This document shows, in pieces, positions 1 through 5,886 of a DNA stretch of 8,023 nucleotides. Below the pieces are notes generated by a model. It saw only the letters and a program-made list of their open reading frames with translations, was not told the DNA's origin and made no database searches. Made by a program: the position numbers and the translations under genes. Within the stretch, counting starts at the first letter, position 1. Each line of letters begins with the position of its first letter. Origin of the DNA: an uncultured Bacteroidota bacterium (GTDB lineage Bacteria > Bacteroidota > Bacteroidia > Bacteroidales > SZUA-534); contig CALABN010000104.1 in the NCBI GenBank assembly GCA_937885735.1, positions 1 to 8,023 of the forward strand, written 5' to 3'.

Positions 1-2
1 CC

Positions 3-758
3 TTCGCGTTTGTCTCCACGGATTTCGTCAACGACGTGTACCGGCTGACGCTGGACACGGCCGTTTTGTGCGGGGATACGCCCTCCGGCCTGTTTTATTA
101 TGAGTTTTTCTTCCCGCGCGGGATGGACACGGTGTTTTCCGACACCGGCGACAACGTGCATTTTGCCCTGACGGGCGCAAGCGCGCGCAGGTTCCGGCTT
201 CTCGTTTACGAAAAGGATTTTGCCGCGCCTTCCGTGGGGAACGGCATCATGTACCACGTGTTCGTGGACCGGTTTTGCCGCGGGGACGGTCCCGTCCGTT
301 ACCGGGATGACGCGGTGCTTCACGCGGATTGGGACACGGAACTGCCCGAATATGCCCCGATGCGCGGGGATTTTGTGGCAAACCGCGACTTTTTCGGCGG
401 AAATCTCCGGGGCGTGGCGGAGAAGCTGCCCTATCTCTCCGCGCTCGGCGTGACGGTGCTGTACCTGTCGCCGGTGTTCGATTCCCCCTCCAACCACAAA
501 TACGATACTTCGGATTATACACAAATCGACGCGGGATTCGGCGGAACGGAAGCCTTTGAGAATCTCCTGCGGCAGGCACAGGCCCGCGGCATGCGCGTGA
601 TTCTCGACGGCGTGTTCAATCACACGGGCGACGACAGCGTTTATTTTAATAAATACGGAAAATATCCTTTTTGGTTTTCAAAAGTAATTATTGAATGCCT
701 TTTTTCCTTTGGATATCTGCTTACGGTGTTGGGGTCGTCGTCGGTTGCCCACTTGTAG
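3..758 (+). CDS. GH13 alpha-amylase-family glycoside hydrolase, internal fragment (both ends missing)
   Basis: Family GH13 enzymes cleave or transfer alpha-glucosidic bonds in starch, glycogen or maltodextrins. The frame is open from base 3, so the GTG at 36 is probably internal; it has no ribosome-binding site and lies inside a beta-rich N-terminal domain. Counting from that GTG, the catalytic barrel opens at about residue 72 with MYHVFVDRF, the GVTVLYLSPVF strand is at 138-148, and conserved region I (DGVFNHTG, with Asp191, Asn195, His196) is at 191-198. The family-like NKYGKYP follows and ends near base 668. Beyond it the residues up to the stop at 756-758 look unrelated. The nucleophile Asp, acid/base Glu and third catalytic Asp of regions II-IV are absent, so this fragment cannot encode an active enzyme. 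GC-rich codons suggest a Firmicutes source, unlike everything to its right. Substrate cannot be assigned (neopullulanase-like, cyclomaltodextrinase-like or alpha-amylase). Confidence 0.85.
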   Translation, partial: FAFVSTDFVNDVYRLTLDTAVLCGDTPSGLFYYEFFFPRGMDTVFSDTGDNVHFALTGASARRFRLLVYEKDFAAPSVGNGIMYHVFVDRFCRGDGPVRYRDDAVLHADWDTELPEYAPMRGDFVANRDFFGGNLRGVAEKLPYLSALGVTVLYLSPVFDSPSNHKYDTSDYTQIDAGFGGTEAFENLLRQAQARGMRVILDGVFNHTGDDSVYFNKYGKYPFWFSKVIIECLFSFGYLLTVLGSSSVAHL

Positions 759-1045
759 TCCTGCTTGTACTTCTTGTACACAAAGTTGTTGTAGTTGGCA
801 TAGTAAATCAATCCCGTAAAGCCACCGTAAATAATCGGTATCTTCCAGTATTGTTGGTTGTAGTATTGTCCCAGTCCTGGAATCAGCGACGACATAAATG
901 TTGCCTTGTTAGGCTTGTGCGAAGCCAGATAGGTGCTGTCTGGAATGTCGAATCCGTCGGCATATTGCGCGTGTGCAGTCCGCACTGTGCCAAATGTCAA
1001 CGCTGTAACGGCAATGATTAGCAGTAGGCAACTTCTTTTAGTCAC
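641..1045 (-). CDS. DUF5683-type exported protein, C-terminally truncated
   Basis: This is a Bacteroidetes protein of unknown function that commonly follows parAB. I choose the GTG at 1045-1043, 25 bp after the parB stop, because it yields a clean signal peptide: basic MTKRSC, a hydrophobic core, and a likely cleavage after THA (TAHA/QYA, residue 26). A TTG at 1093 would overlap parB and place polar residues before the signal; a TTG at 1051 is also possible. The mature part shows the family-like segment SLIPGLGQYYNQQYWKIP, a hydrophobic stretch IIYGGFTGLIYY that may enter a membrane, and the DDDPNTV motif. After about SRYP (near base 710) the similarity ends; the last 20 or so residues and the stop come from the junction and foreign DNA. 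Family members normally continue for several dozen more residues with another hydrophobic segment. Identification is from remembered family features. Confidence 0.7.
   Translation of the reverse strand: MTKRSCLLLIIAVTALTFGTVRTAHAQYADGFDIPDSTYLASHKPNKATFMSSLIPGLGQYYNQQYWKIPIIYGGFTGLIYYANYNNFVYKKYKQDYKWATDDDPNTVSRYPKEKRHSIITFENQKGYFPYLLK
669..710. other. Probable chimeric (misassembly) junction
   Basis: GH13-like sequence on the + strand stops at about 668, and DUF5683-like sequence on the - strand is recognisable only from about 710 rightward. Between them is a short, very AT-rich stretch that fits neither family. The stop codon of the minus-strand frame (641-643) lies inside bases that encode the GH13 VYFNKYG residues, so the two readings overlap in foreign sequence. 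Base composition drops sharply here. Two unrelated genes losing their C-termini at one point is the expected picture for a false join. A real rearrangement or deletion is possible but less likely. Confidence 0.75.
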
Positions 1046-1070
1046 AATCAAATTTTTTTTTGCAACTCGT

Positions 1071-1985
1071 TTACTTTGAGTTGAGTTTGTCAAAAAGCGA
1101 TATTATGCGTTCAAGGTCGCTGTCGTCCTTGAATGATATCACTATTTTTCCATTGCCTTTGTCGGTGCGGTTGAATTTCACCTTCGACTTGAAGAATCCG
1201 TTCAGTTTGTCTTCCAAATCCTTGTATGTGTCATCGGTTTTCTTGCTTTTTTTAGACGGTTTCTTCCCGTTCTTTTGCTCTTTTATCTCGTGGGCAATGT
1301 CTTCAACTTCCCTTACCGACAGGCCTTCGTTCAATATGCGTTCAAACACGAAGTTCTGGTCGTTGGCATCGTCGATGCTCAAGAGTGCCTTTGCGTGACC
1401 CATTGACACGAGGCGTCTGCGGAGTCCGAGTTTAATCTCGTCAGGCAGATTGAGCAGGCGCAGGAAGTTTGCAACGGTTGAGCGTTTCTTGCCCACGCGG
1501 TCGCTTAAGTTTTCCTGTGTCAGGTTGCACTCGTCAATCAGGCGTTGGTAACTTATGGCAATCTCAATAGGGTCGAGGTCCTCGCGTTGTATGTTCTCTA
1601 CCAATGCCAGTTCAAGCATTGCCTGGTCGTTGGCGGTGCGAATGTAAGCAGGCACCTTGTCGAGTCCAGCCATTTTTGATGCACGGCAACGGCGTTCGCC
1701 CGAAATTATCTGGTAGCGACCGCTGTCGAGTTTGCGCAGTGTGACAGGCTGTATTATGCCGAGTTGCTTTATTGATTCCGATAACTCGTTCAGTGCATCT
1801 TCGTCAAATTCGGTACGTGGCTGAAAAGGGTTCACGTCAATCAAGTCGAGGCTGACCTCGTCAATTGCCGAATTTGTTGGTTGAGGTTGAGTGCTGGCAC
1901 CTTTCAGCAAGGCGTTCAGTCCTTGACCTTTCAGGCCCATATCGTTAAGTCCACGGCCCAATGCCGATTTCTTTGGTGTTGACAT
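1071..1985 (-). CDS. parB: Chromosome-partitioning protein ParB (Spo0J/Noc superfamily)
   Basis: ParB binds parS sites near the chromosome origin, spreads as a CTP-dependent clamp, and stimulates ParA ATPase to move origins apart. The 304 residues fit the usual length. Domains in order: a basic N-terminal tail with the ParA-activating ALGRGL motif (8-13); the ParB N-terminal CTPase domain from about 43, with VNPFQPR (51-57), GERRCR (96-101) of the CTP-binding region and ENIQRE (130-135); a helix-turn-helix DNA-binding core around 155-180 (LTQENLSDRVGKKRSTVANF); a lysine-rich linker (about 236-250); and a C-terminal dimerisation domain (about 251-304). The ATG at 1985 lies 3 bp after the parA stop, so the two are co-transcribed and probably coupled. 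Odd point: the usual GRGLxALL tail motif appears split, with GRGL at 10-13 and GLNALL at 22-27. Confidence 0.95.
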   Translation of the reverse strand: MSTPKKSALGRGLNDMGLKGQGLNALLKGASTQPQPTNSAIDEVSLDLIDVNPFQPRTEFDEDALNELSESIKQLGIIQPVTLRKLDSGRYQIISGERRCRASKMAGLDKVPAYIRTANDQAMLELALVENIQREDLDPIEIAISYQRLIDECNLTQENLSDRVGKKRSTVANFLRLLNLPDEIKLGLRRRLVSMGHAKALLSIDDANDQNFVFERILNEGLSVREVEDIAHEIKEQKNGKKPSKKSKKTDDTYKDLEDKLNGFFKSKVKFNRTDKGNGKIVISFKDDSDLERIISLFDKLNSK

Positions 1986-1988
1986 ATA

Positions 1989-2792
1989 TTATTGTATAGT
2001 TTTGTCTTCAGAATCCATTTGTGTCATATTGTTGCGTTGTAGCACCTCGCGTGCAAGGTTCATATAGTTTATGGTGCCTACCGACTGTGAATCGTAAAGT
2101 ACGCAAGGCATTCCGTAACTTGGTGCCTCGCTCAATTTCACGTTTCTTGTAATCATTGTTTCAAACACCATATCCTCAAAGCAACGGCGAACTTCCTCTA
2201 CAACGCTGTTTGCCAAACGCAGGCGTGAGTCGTACATTGTGCAGAGGAATCCTTCAATTTGCAAGTCGGGATTCAGGCTTCCCTGAATCAGTTTGATAGT
2301 GTTTATCAGTTTGCCTATGCCTTCCAGCGCAAAATATTCGCATTGAACAGGAATGATTACCGAGTCGGCTGATGTCAGCGAGTTTACGGTAATCAGGCCG
2401 AGCGAAGGCGAACAGTCGATAATGATGAAGTCGTATTTGTCACGCATCTTGTCAAGTGCGCACTTCATCACTTTTTCGCGGTCGGCTTTCTCGAGCAGTT
2501 CTATTTCAGCGCCCACCAGGTTGATGTTCGACGGTAGAATGTCCAGAGCAGGTATGTCCTTGACGTTGAGTATGGCTGATGCAGGGTCGGCTTCATCTAC
2601 AAGGCACTCGTAAAGGCCAAGTTTGATGTTGTTCACGTCGAATCCAAAGCCCGATGTGGCGTTACCTTGTGGGTCGGCATCTATGAGCAACACTTTTTTC
2701 TCAAGAACTGCCAAACTTGATGCCAGGTTTATTGATGTAGTGGTTTTGCCTACGCCACCTTTTTGGTTTGCTACCGCTATAATCTTTGCCAT
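1989..2792 (-). CDS. parA: Chromosome-partitioning ATPase ParA (Soj/MinD superfamily)
   Basis: ParA is a nucleoid-binding ATPase that dimerises on ATP, coats DNA, and is released by ParB, producing the gradient that separates replicated origins. The 267-residue protein begins almost directly with the deviant Walker A motif KGGVGKTT (11-18), including the signature lysine Lys11. Next come the Walker A' segment LIDADPQGNAT (36-46) and Walker B IIIDCSPSLG (123-132), then the conserved region around PVQCEYFALEG. There is no long N-terminal DNA-binding extension, so this is the chromosomal Soj type and not a plasmid P1-type ParA. The ATG at 2792 is the first sensible start. parA heads the operon parA-parB-DUF5683, with 3 bp before parB. 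On the minus strand TCAGTTTG (2820-2813) resembles the Bacteroidetes -7 box TAnnTTTG with one mismatch, without a convincing -33 partner. Confidence 0.96.
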   Translation of the reverse strand: MAKIIAVANQKGGVGKTTTSINLASSLAVLEKKVLLIDADPQGNATSGFGFDVNNIKLGLYECLVDEADPASAILNVKDIPALDILPSNINLVGAEIELLEKADREKVMKCALDKMRDKYDFIIIDCSPSLGLITVNSLTSADSVIIPVQCEYFALEGIGKLINTIKLIQGSLNPDLQIEGFLCTMYDSRLRLANSVVEEVRRCFEDMVFETMITRNVKLSEAPSYGMPCVLYDSQSVGTINYMNLAREVLQRNNMTQMDSEDKTIQ

Positions 2793-2991
2793 AGGTCCTG
2801 AATTTTATTAATCAAACTGATATTCTTTTGCAAATCAACCTCTTGTATTACGATTTTTATAATCGAAACGGGTGCAAGGTAGTGAAAATATCAAAATCTG
2901 TTAGGGTAAAATATTAACACTTCAGCCCTTTTGATGATACTTGTTTGATAAACAACCATTATCGCCCTTCCAATTGTGAATATCTATTGCG

Positions 2992-3028
2992 ACATTCATT
3001 TTGCAGATAACGGATAATGTATGAATGT
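2992..3028. repeat. Inverted repeat between abiEii and parA
   Basis: The arms ACATTCAT (2992-2999) and ATGAATGT (3021-3028) are exact reverse complements separated by 21 bases. The pair lies in the 272-bp gap between the parA start (2792) and the toxin-gene stop (3065). The rest of this gap is AT-rich, with no credible ORF apart from an antitoxin/toxin shadow frame and no clear intrinsic terminator. The repeat could be a binding site, a weak terminator or chance. Confidence 0.3.
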
Positions 3029-3064
3029 TATTGTATTTCAGTGGGTAAGATGCACTGTGCGATT

Positions 3065-3952
3065 TTAATGCCACTTTTGGTTGTTGCATACTACTATTGT
3101 GTCGCCATTTTTGTTTTTGATTGACTTTTGTTCGCCGTCTCTGATGATTGACACAATACATTTCTCATCAAGGGTGCTGATATCTATGTTGTTCAATGTC
3201 AGATATTCTATAAAACCCGGATTCGACTCAATCAACTTTGTCCGCAAGCACGGTTCTTGTTGTGCTATGAGCGGGAAAGTGGCAAATAATTCCAAAGCCG
3301 TGGCAGTATCTTCTATCAGATTATCCCTAATGATTTTTCTCGTTTTTGCATCGTCAACCACGTCGCCAAGCCCTTGCATAAGCAGTTTCGGACTGGCGTT
3401 TCGTACGTGTTCTGCACATTGTCTGGCGTATTCGTCAACGCTTTTGCCTGTCCTGCTTTTTACTATATGTTCGTTGATTTCTGAATGCTTTTGAAGAAAG
3501 AACCATACGTCAAATACGTCGCGGGGCGACATACGCTCGCCCATGGCGCATAGTTTGTGTGCGAACATGTCAGGAATTGTCATTATGCGTATGTCTGTAC
3601 CTGCCAGCGTGCGTGTTTCGTAGTGATTGTCGTATGTGCGGTTTGATATTTCCACTTTTAGCATTCGTTCGCCTTTGCCATAATTGAGAACCAAAACAGG
3701 ACCAAAAGTCTTCATCGCTTCGTCGTCAATGGTGCCAAAACGAGTAAGTATGTTTCTGATTTTATCGTATGCCAATTGTTCCTTGCTGTTGTCAAGCAGG
3801 TTGAAGTCAAGGTCGGTAGAGAATCGAGTCAATCCATGAAAAAACATAAGTGATGTTCCATCTTTGAATGCCAACAAGTTGCACAGTTCCCTATCCTTGA
3901 AAATGAGTCCAAGGATTTGTGCCATATAGAGTTTGTGTTTGTTCTTGTCCAT
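3065..3952 (-). CDS. AbiEii-family nucleotidyltransferase toxin
   Basis: AbiEii proteins are DUF1814 nucleotidyltransferase-fold toxins; in AbiE systems the toxin is bacteriostatic and its release contributes to abortive infection by phage, and homologues modify tRNA ends. This 295-residue protein fits the family length. It shows the family core DGTSL (31-35) followed by RFSTDLDF (43-50), whose Asp47 and Asp49 are the expected metal ligands. Next come KVEIS (99-103) and MFAHKLCAMGERMSPRDVFD (129-148) with Lys133, Arg144, Asp145 and Asp148, all matching the family's conserved positions. Oddity: the usual Gly-Gly-Thr is Asp31-Gly32-Thr33, so the first glycine is replaced. Its ATG is 6 bp after the stop of the antitoxin gene at 3959-4534, the normal AbiEi-AbiEii order. 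Whether the toxin is active cannot be told from sequence. Confidence 0.88.
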   Translation of the reverse strand: MDKNKHKLYMAQILGLIFKDRELCNLLAFKDGTSLMFFHGLTRFSTDLDFNLLDNSKEQLAYDKIRNILTRFGTIDDEAMKTFGPVLVLNYGKGERMLKVEISNRTYDNHYETRTLAGTDIRIMTIPDMFAHKLCAMGERMSPRDVFDVWFFLQKHSEINEHIVKSRTGKSVDEYARQCAEHVRNASPKLLMQGLGDVVDDAKTRKIIRDNLIEDTATALELFATFPLIAQQEPCLRTKLIESNPGFIEYLTLNNIDISTLDEKCIVSIIRDGEQKSIKNKNGDTIVVCNNQKWH

Positions 3953-3958
3953 TGTTTG

Positions 3959-4534
3959 TCAATTGTTTGATAACATTTTTGATACTCTTTCTACCAGCAC
4001 TTTTGAATCGTAAAGGGAAATCAGTTTATGTATTGCTGTTTTGTTAAGTGAGTTTAGGTTGTCGAAACAGCAGTTGCCCGAGCTCAGGTAAACCATATCC
4101 AGGAAAGCCCTCTCTGGTGTTGCAATGCAAATGTTGTCGTGTTGTTCTATGCCGTCCATCCCTATCCAAATCTCAGGCTTGATGATGCGGAATTGGTATT
4201 CTTTTCCGTCGACTTCAACATTCCTGTTGAGGTAGCTAACGCAAGTCACAGCCTCGCCATATTGGAAAACGACGCCTGCACGTTGTAAAACATATTCAAG
4301 CGATATGTAGGCAGGTCGAAACAGGCTACAGGCCATTTCTTTTTCGTCGTAATTGATCTTCGTGTATGTGCCACGGCGTGGATTGCCAATCTTTCCACTC
4401 TTTACGTAATAGTTTAGTGACTTGCCTAATTGGAAATCCTTGTCGTTATTGCATAATAATCTCAATGTCTGTATGTTGAATACCGTTCTCGGACTTTTTA
4501 AAATAGTTTCGTATATATTATTTTGAGAACTCAT
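3959..4534 (-). CDS. AbiEi-family antitoxin / transcriptional autorepressor
   Basis: AbiEi proteins counter AbiEii and repress their own operon through an N-terminal winged-helix domain. The 191 residues begin with a helical region compatible with such a domain (about 1-58, ending in GNPRRGTYTK, which matches the 'RGxY' end of the wing). The C-terminal part carries the family-like YISLEYVLQRAGVVFQYGEAV (with changes from the usual consensus) and IATPERAFLDMVYL, close to the common IATPEKAxLDLLYL. It is the first gene of the pair and the toxin follows 6 bp later, so both should be translated from one message. Nearby AT-rich dyads upstream (4542-4555) are candidate self-binding sites. The GC-poor codon use is similar to its neighbours, so recent transfer is not obvious, but the position beside parAB suggests an inserted accessory pair. 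Confidence 0.85.
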   Translation of the reverse strand: MSSQNNIYETILKSPRTVFNIQTLRLLCNNDKDFQLGKSLNYYVKSGKIGNPRRGTYTKINYDEKEMACSLFRPAYISLEYVLQRAGVVFQYGEAVTCVSYLNRNVEVDGKEYQFRIIKPEIWIGMDGIEQHDNICIATPERAFLDMVYLSSGNCCFDNLNSLNKTAIHKLISLYDSKVLVERVSKMLSNN

Positions 4535-4888
4535 AATCCAAATAATTAGTATTATCAGTTTGTAAAATTAATATTTTTTTCAATAAAAACCATTATGGCA
4601 TCAATGTTAAATGTGCTTTTGTTTTGCATCATCTTTCACCTGTATTCCCGTTTAAGCCAGCAAGCCTTTGAATCGTGTCAAACACTGGTAAAAAAATTTG
4701 TTTCTGTCAACCATTTTATTAACTTGCCGTTTTGTTAAGGGCCGTAGTGTGCGGTCCCGCATAATGTTTTAAAGGTGGTTATCATACATACATTTCCCGA
4801 TTGCAGTCAATTGACATTTGGCAAGGGTTCCTCTGCCGACTGGACTATCTATATGAAACGTCCAAATCAGCGTTGCAAGGAATCCACT
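4535..4888. other. Gap between divergent genes, with possible + strand leader
   Basis: This region separates the minus-strand antitoxin gene from the plus-strand gene I start at 4889. It is AT-rich near 4550-4590. A weak + strand promoter is possible: TTTG at 4697-4700, 19 bases, then TAACTTGC at 4720-4727, a poor match to TAnnTTTG. A small imperfect hairpin, GGGCCG (4739-4744) with CGGTCCC (4752-4758, one bulged base), lies just downstream. The reading frame of the next gene stays open back to a GTG at 4775, so part of 4775-4888 could be coding. No RNA gene or repeat was recognised. Confidence 0.4.
4542..4555. promoter_or_regulatory. Candidate operator dyad before the antitoxin gene
   Basis: ATAAT (4542-4546) and ATTAT (4551-4555) form an inverted repeat around TAGT, 8 to 21 bp upstream of the antitoxin ATG at 4534. 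A second small palindrome, CCATTATGG, is at 4590-4598. AbiEi antitoxins studied elsewhere bind inverted repeats in their own promoter, which makes this position meaningful. The short AT-only arms could easily arise by chance in this base composition. Confidence 0.25.
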
Positions 4889-5263
4889 ATGGCCGATTGC
4901 ATATTGGATCTCAATACTTTGGGTGAACGTTACGGTGGTGAGCGCCTTTACAACAGTTTCCTTCAGATTTACAATTTGGTATCCGCCGAAGTCAATGACG
5001 AAGTGTTCAACACCATTTATTCCATTGCGCAGGAATACAGTTCCGACCTAATGGATGTTATGTTGCTATTTTCTGAAATTTACGCGCATATGGTGGCTTT
5101 GGAGAACAATGCCGATGCCAAAGGAGGAAGGCGCCGTTGCCTTTTGGCGGTTTATATGTTGCTTATGGAGGACCAAGACGCCAAATTTGTAATTACATTT
5201 GTGCGCAAAGCGAAAAAGGACGACATTGACAATATTTGTGAAATAAAAGGTTTATTGGAGTGA
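4889..5263 (+). CDS. Unrecognised small helical protein (first gene of a coupled pair)
   Basis: No family is recognised. I prefer the ATG at 4889 (124 residues, MADCILDLNTLGERYGGERL...) because AAGGA lies about 9 bases upstream and the residues before it look non-coding. Longer forms from ATG 4853 (136 residues) or GTG 4775 (162 residues) are possible. The protein looks soluble and almost wholly alpha-helical, with amphipathic stretches such as NSFLQIYNLVSAEV and DLMDVMLLFSEIYAHM, then a basic turn GGRRR and a helix ending in KAKKDDIDNICEIKGLLE. There is no signal peptide or membrane segment. Its TGA overlaps the GTG of the next gene in GTGA at 5260-5263, implying translational coupling. It is divergent from the AbiE pair, so it is probably not part of that operon. 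Codon use is unremarkable for the Bacteroidales part of the window. Confidence 0.6.
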   Translation: MADCILDLNTLGERYGGERLYNSFLQIYNLVSAEVNDEVFNTIYSIAQEYSSDLMDVMLLFSEIYAHMVALENNADAKGGRRRCLLAVYMLLMEDQDAKFVITFVRKAKKDDIDNICEIKGLLE

Positions 5264-5613
5264 AATCGGCATACGGTTACATATTGTTGTTTTTAGCCCT
5301 TACAGGTCTCTATGCCTTTCATCCAGTTGACAGCGCCGACTTGCAGGCATTATATCCCGACACAGATGCCAGTCAGTGCCAGTTCATCGAGGCCACTTCC
5401 GACTTTCACGCTATTGCGCCAACACAGAATCAACTTACAGTACGCACTTGTCAGGTTAGCCAAAAGAACCTTTTCAACGGGTTCTTCGAGGTGGTCAAGT
5501 CGTCGTGCAAGGTATTTTTCAATACATTTTCATCAAACAAGGTAAATCCTGCAGGCTTCACCATTAAGTTCTGCAAGTTCGACATTCCTTTCCCCTTCAA
5601 TGCTTTCTGGTAG
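5260..5613 (+). CDS. Unrecognised small protein with N-terminal signal peptide
   Basis: No family is recognised. The 117-residue frame starts at GTG 5260 inside a GTGA overlap with the previous gene's stop. The first 24 or so residues (MKSAYGYILLFLALTGLYAF) look like a signal peptide or single membrane anchor. There is no lipobox cysteine near the hydrophobic core. Four cysteines (40, 64, 83, 105) could form disulfides if the protein is exported. The last 53 residues are unusually rich in phenylalanine (12 Phe) and the chain ends in Phe-Trp. A Phe-rich reading is often what the wrong strand of a Lys/Glu-rich gene gives, and a balanced 66-residue frame does run antisense at 5651-5451. So the N-terminal half is better supported than the tail, and the gene may be truncated by different DNA after about 5450. 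Confidence 0.45.
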   Translation: MKSAYGYILLFLALTGLYAFHPVDSADLQALYPDTDASQCQFIEATSDFHAIAPTQNQLTVRTCQVSQKNLFNGFFEVVKSSCKVFFNTFSSNKVNPAGFTIKFCKFDIPFPFNAFW

Positions 5614-5631
5614 AAAACATTGAAAATCACT

Positions 5632-5654
5632 AGACTTTCAGTCTTAATCATTTT
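5632..5654 (+). terminator. Weak terminator-like hairpin
   Basis: AGACT (5632-5636) and AGTCT (5640-5644) pair around TTC and are followed by TAATCATTTTT, 18 bases after the stop of the 5260-5613 gene. The stem has only five pairs and the T tract is interrupted, so termination here would be inefficient if real. Confidence 0.3.
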
Positions 5655-5656
5655 TC

Positions 5657-5719
5657 CAAAAAAACGATACGGTTGCGTGCTATGTCATTGTCTAAAAGGA
5701 CAATGTATCACCATATCGT
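5657..5719. repeat. Nested stem-loop with poly-T on the minus strand
   Basis: An outer pair, ACGATACGGT (5664-5673) with ACCATATCGT (5710-5719), matches at 9 of 10 positions. It encloses an inner perfect 7-bp pair, CATTGTC (5686-5692) with GACAATG (5699-5705), whose T5693-G5698 wobble leaves an AAAA loop. Seven A's at 5658-5664 flank the left arm, so a minus-strand transcript would have this structure followed by T7, like an intrinsic terminator. No minus-strand gene lies upstream to terminate. It could end a small minus-strand RNA, act as an attenuator before the antisense frame at 5651, or be a palindromic dispersed repeat. The rest of the gap 5614-5886 shows only AT-rich leader sequence. 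Confidence 0.5.
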
Positions 5720-5886
5720 ATAAAACAAACATTTAAAATCAATCAATAGTGTTTGCTGACACTTTGAGTTTGCGGTTTTGTTTGCATAAAGGTTTGTATA
5801 TGTAAAATGCGTGAGCCTGTGCAATCTGCAAAATCTCAAACGGTGTTGGCTGACAATTATAATTTACATTAAAAATTTAACAGAAA

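Noticed and set aside
244..262. A CACGTG core resembling the centre of a parS site
   Set aside because: The flanks (TGTACCACGTGTTCGT) do not form the parS palindrome, the bases encode conserved GH13 residues (YHVF), and they lie in the foreign segment. No other convincing parS was found.
3..758. A natural operon or fusion linking starch degradation to the parAB locus
   Set aside because: The amylase fragment faces the operon, is truncated, and has a different base composition; a chimeric contig explains it better.
1060..1398. 112-residue + strand ORF antisense to parB
   Set aside because: Ser/Phe/Leu-rich composition is what the reverse strand of a Lys/Glu-rich gene yields; parB is unambiguous.
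2922..3161. 79-residue minus-strand ORF between parA and the toxin gene
   Set aside because: It overlaps the toxin's 3' end in another frame, has a basic and low-quality composition, and lacks a leader; it is a shadow.
4775..4888. N-terminal extension of the 4889 gene from GTG 4775
   Set aside because: No ribosome-binding site that stands out, and Cys/Trp/Pro-containing residues unlike the helical remainder; kept only as an alternative start.
5464..5486. AAGAACC/GGTTCTT inverted repeat inside the 5260 frame
   Set aside because: A single 7-bp dyad with a 9-base loop and no T tract; too weak to call a regulatory structure.
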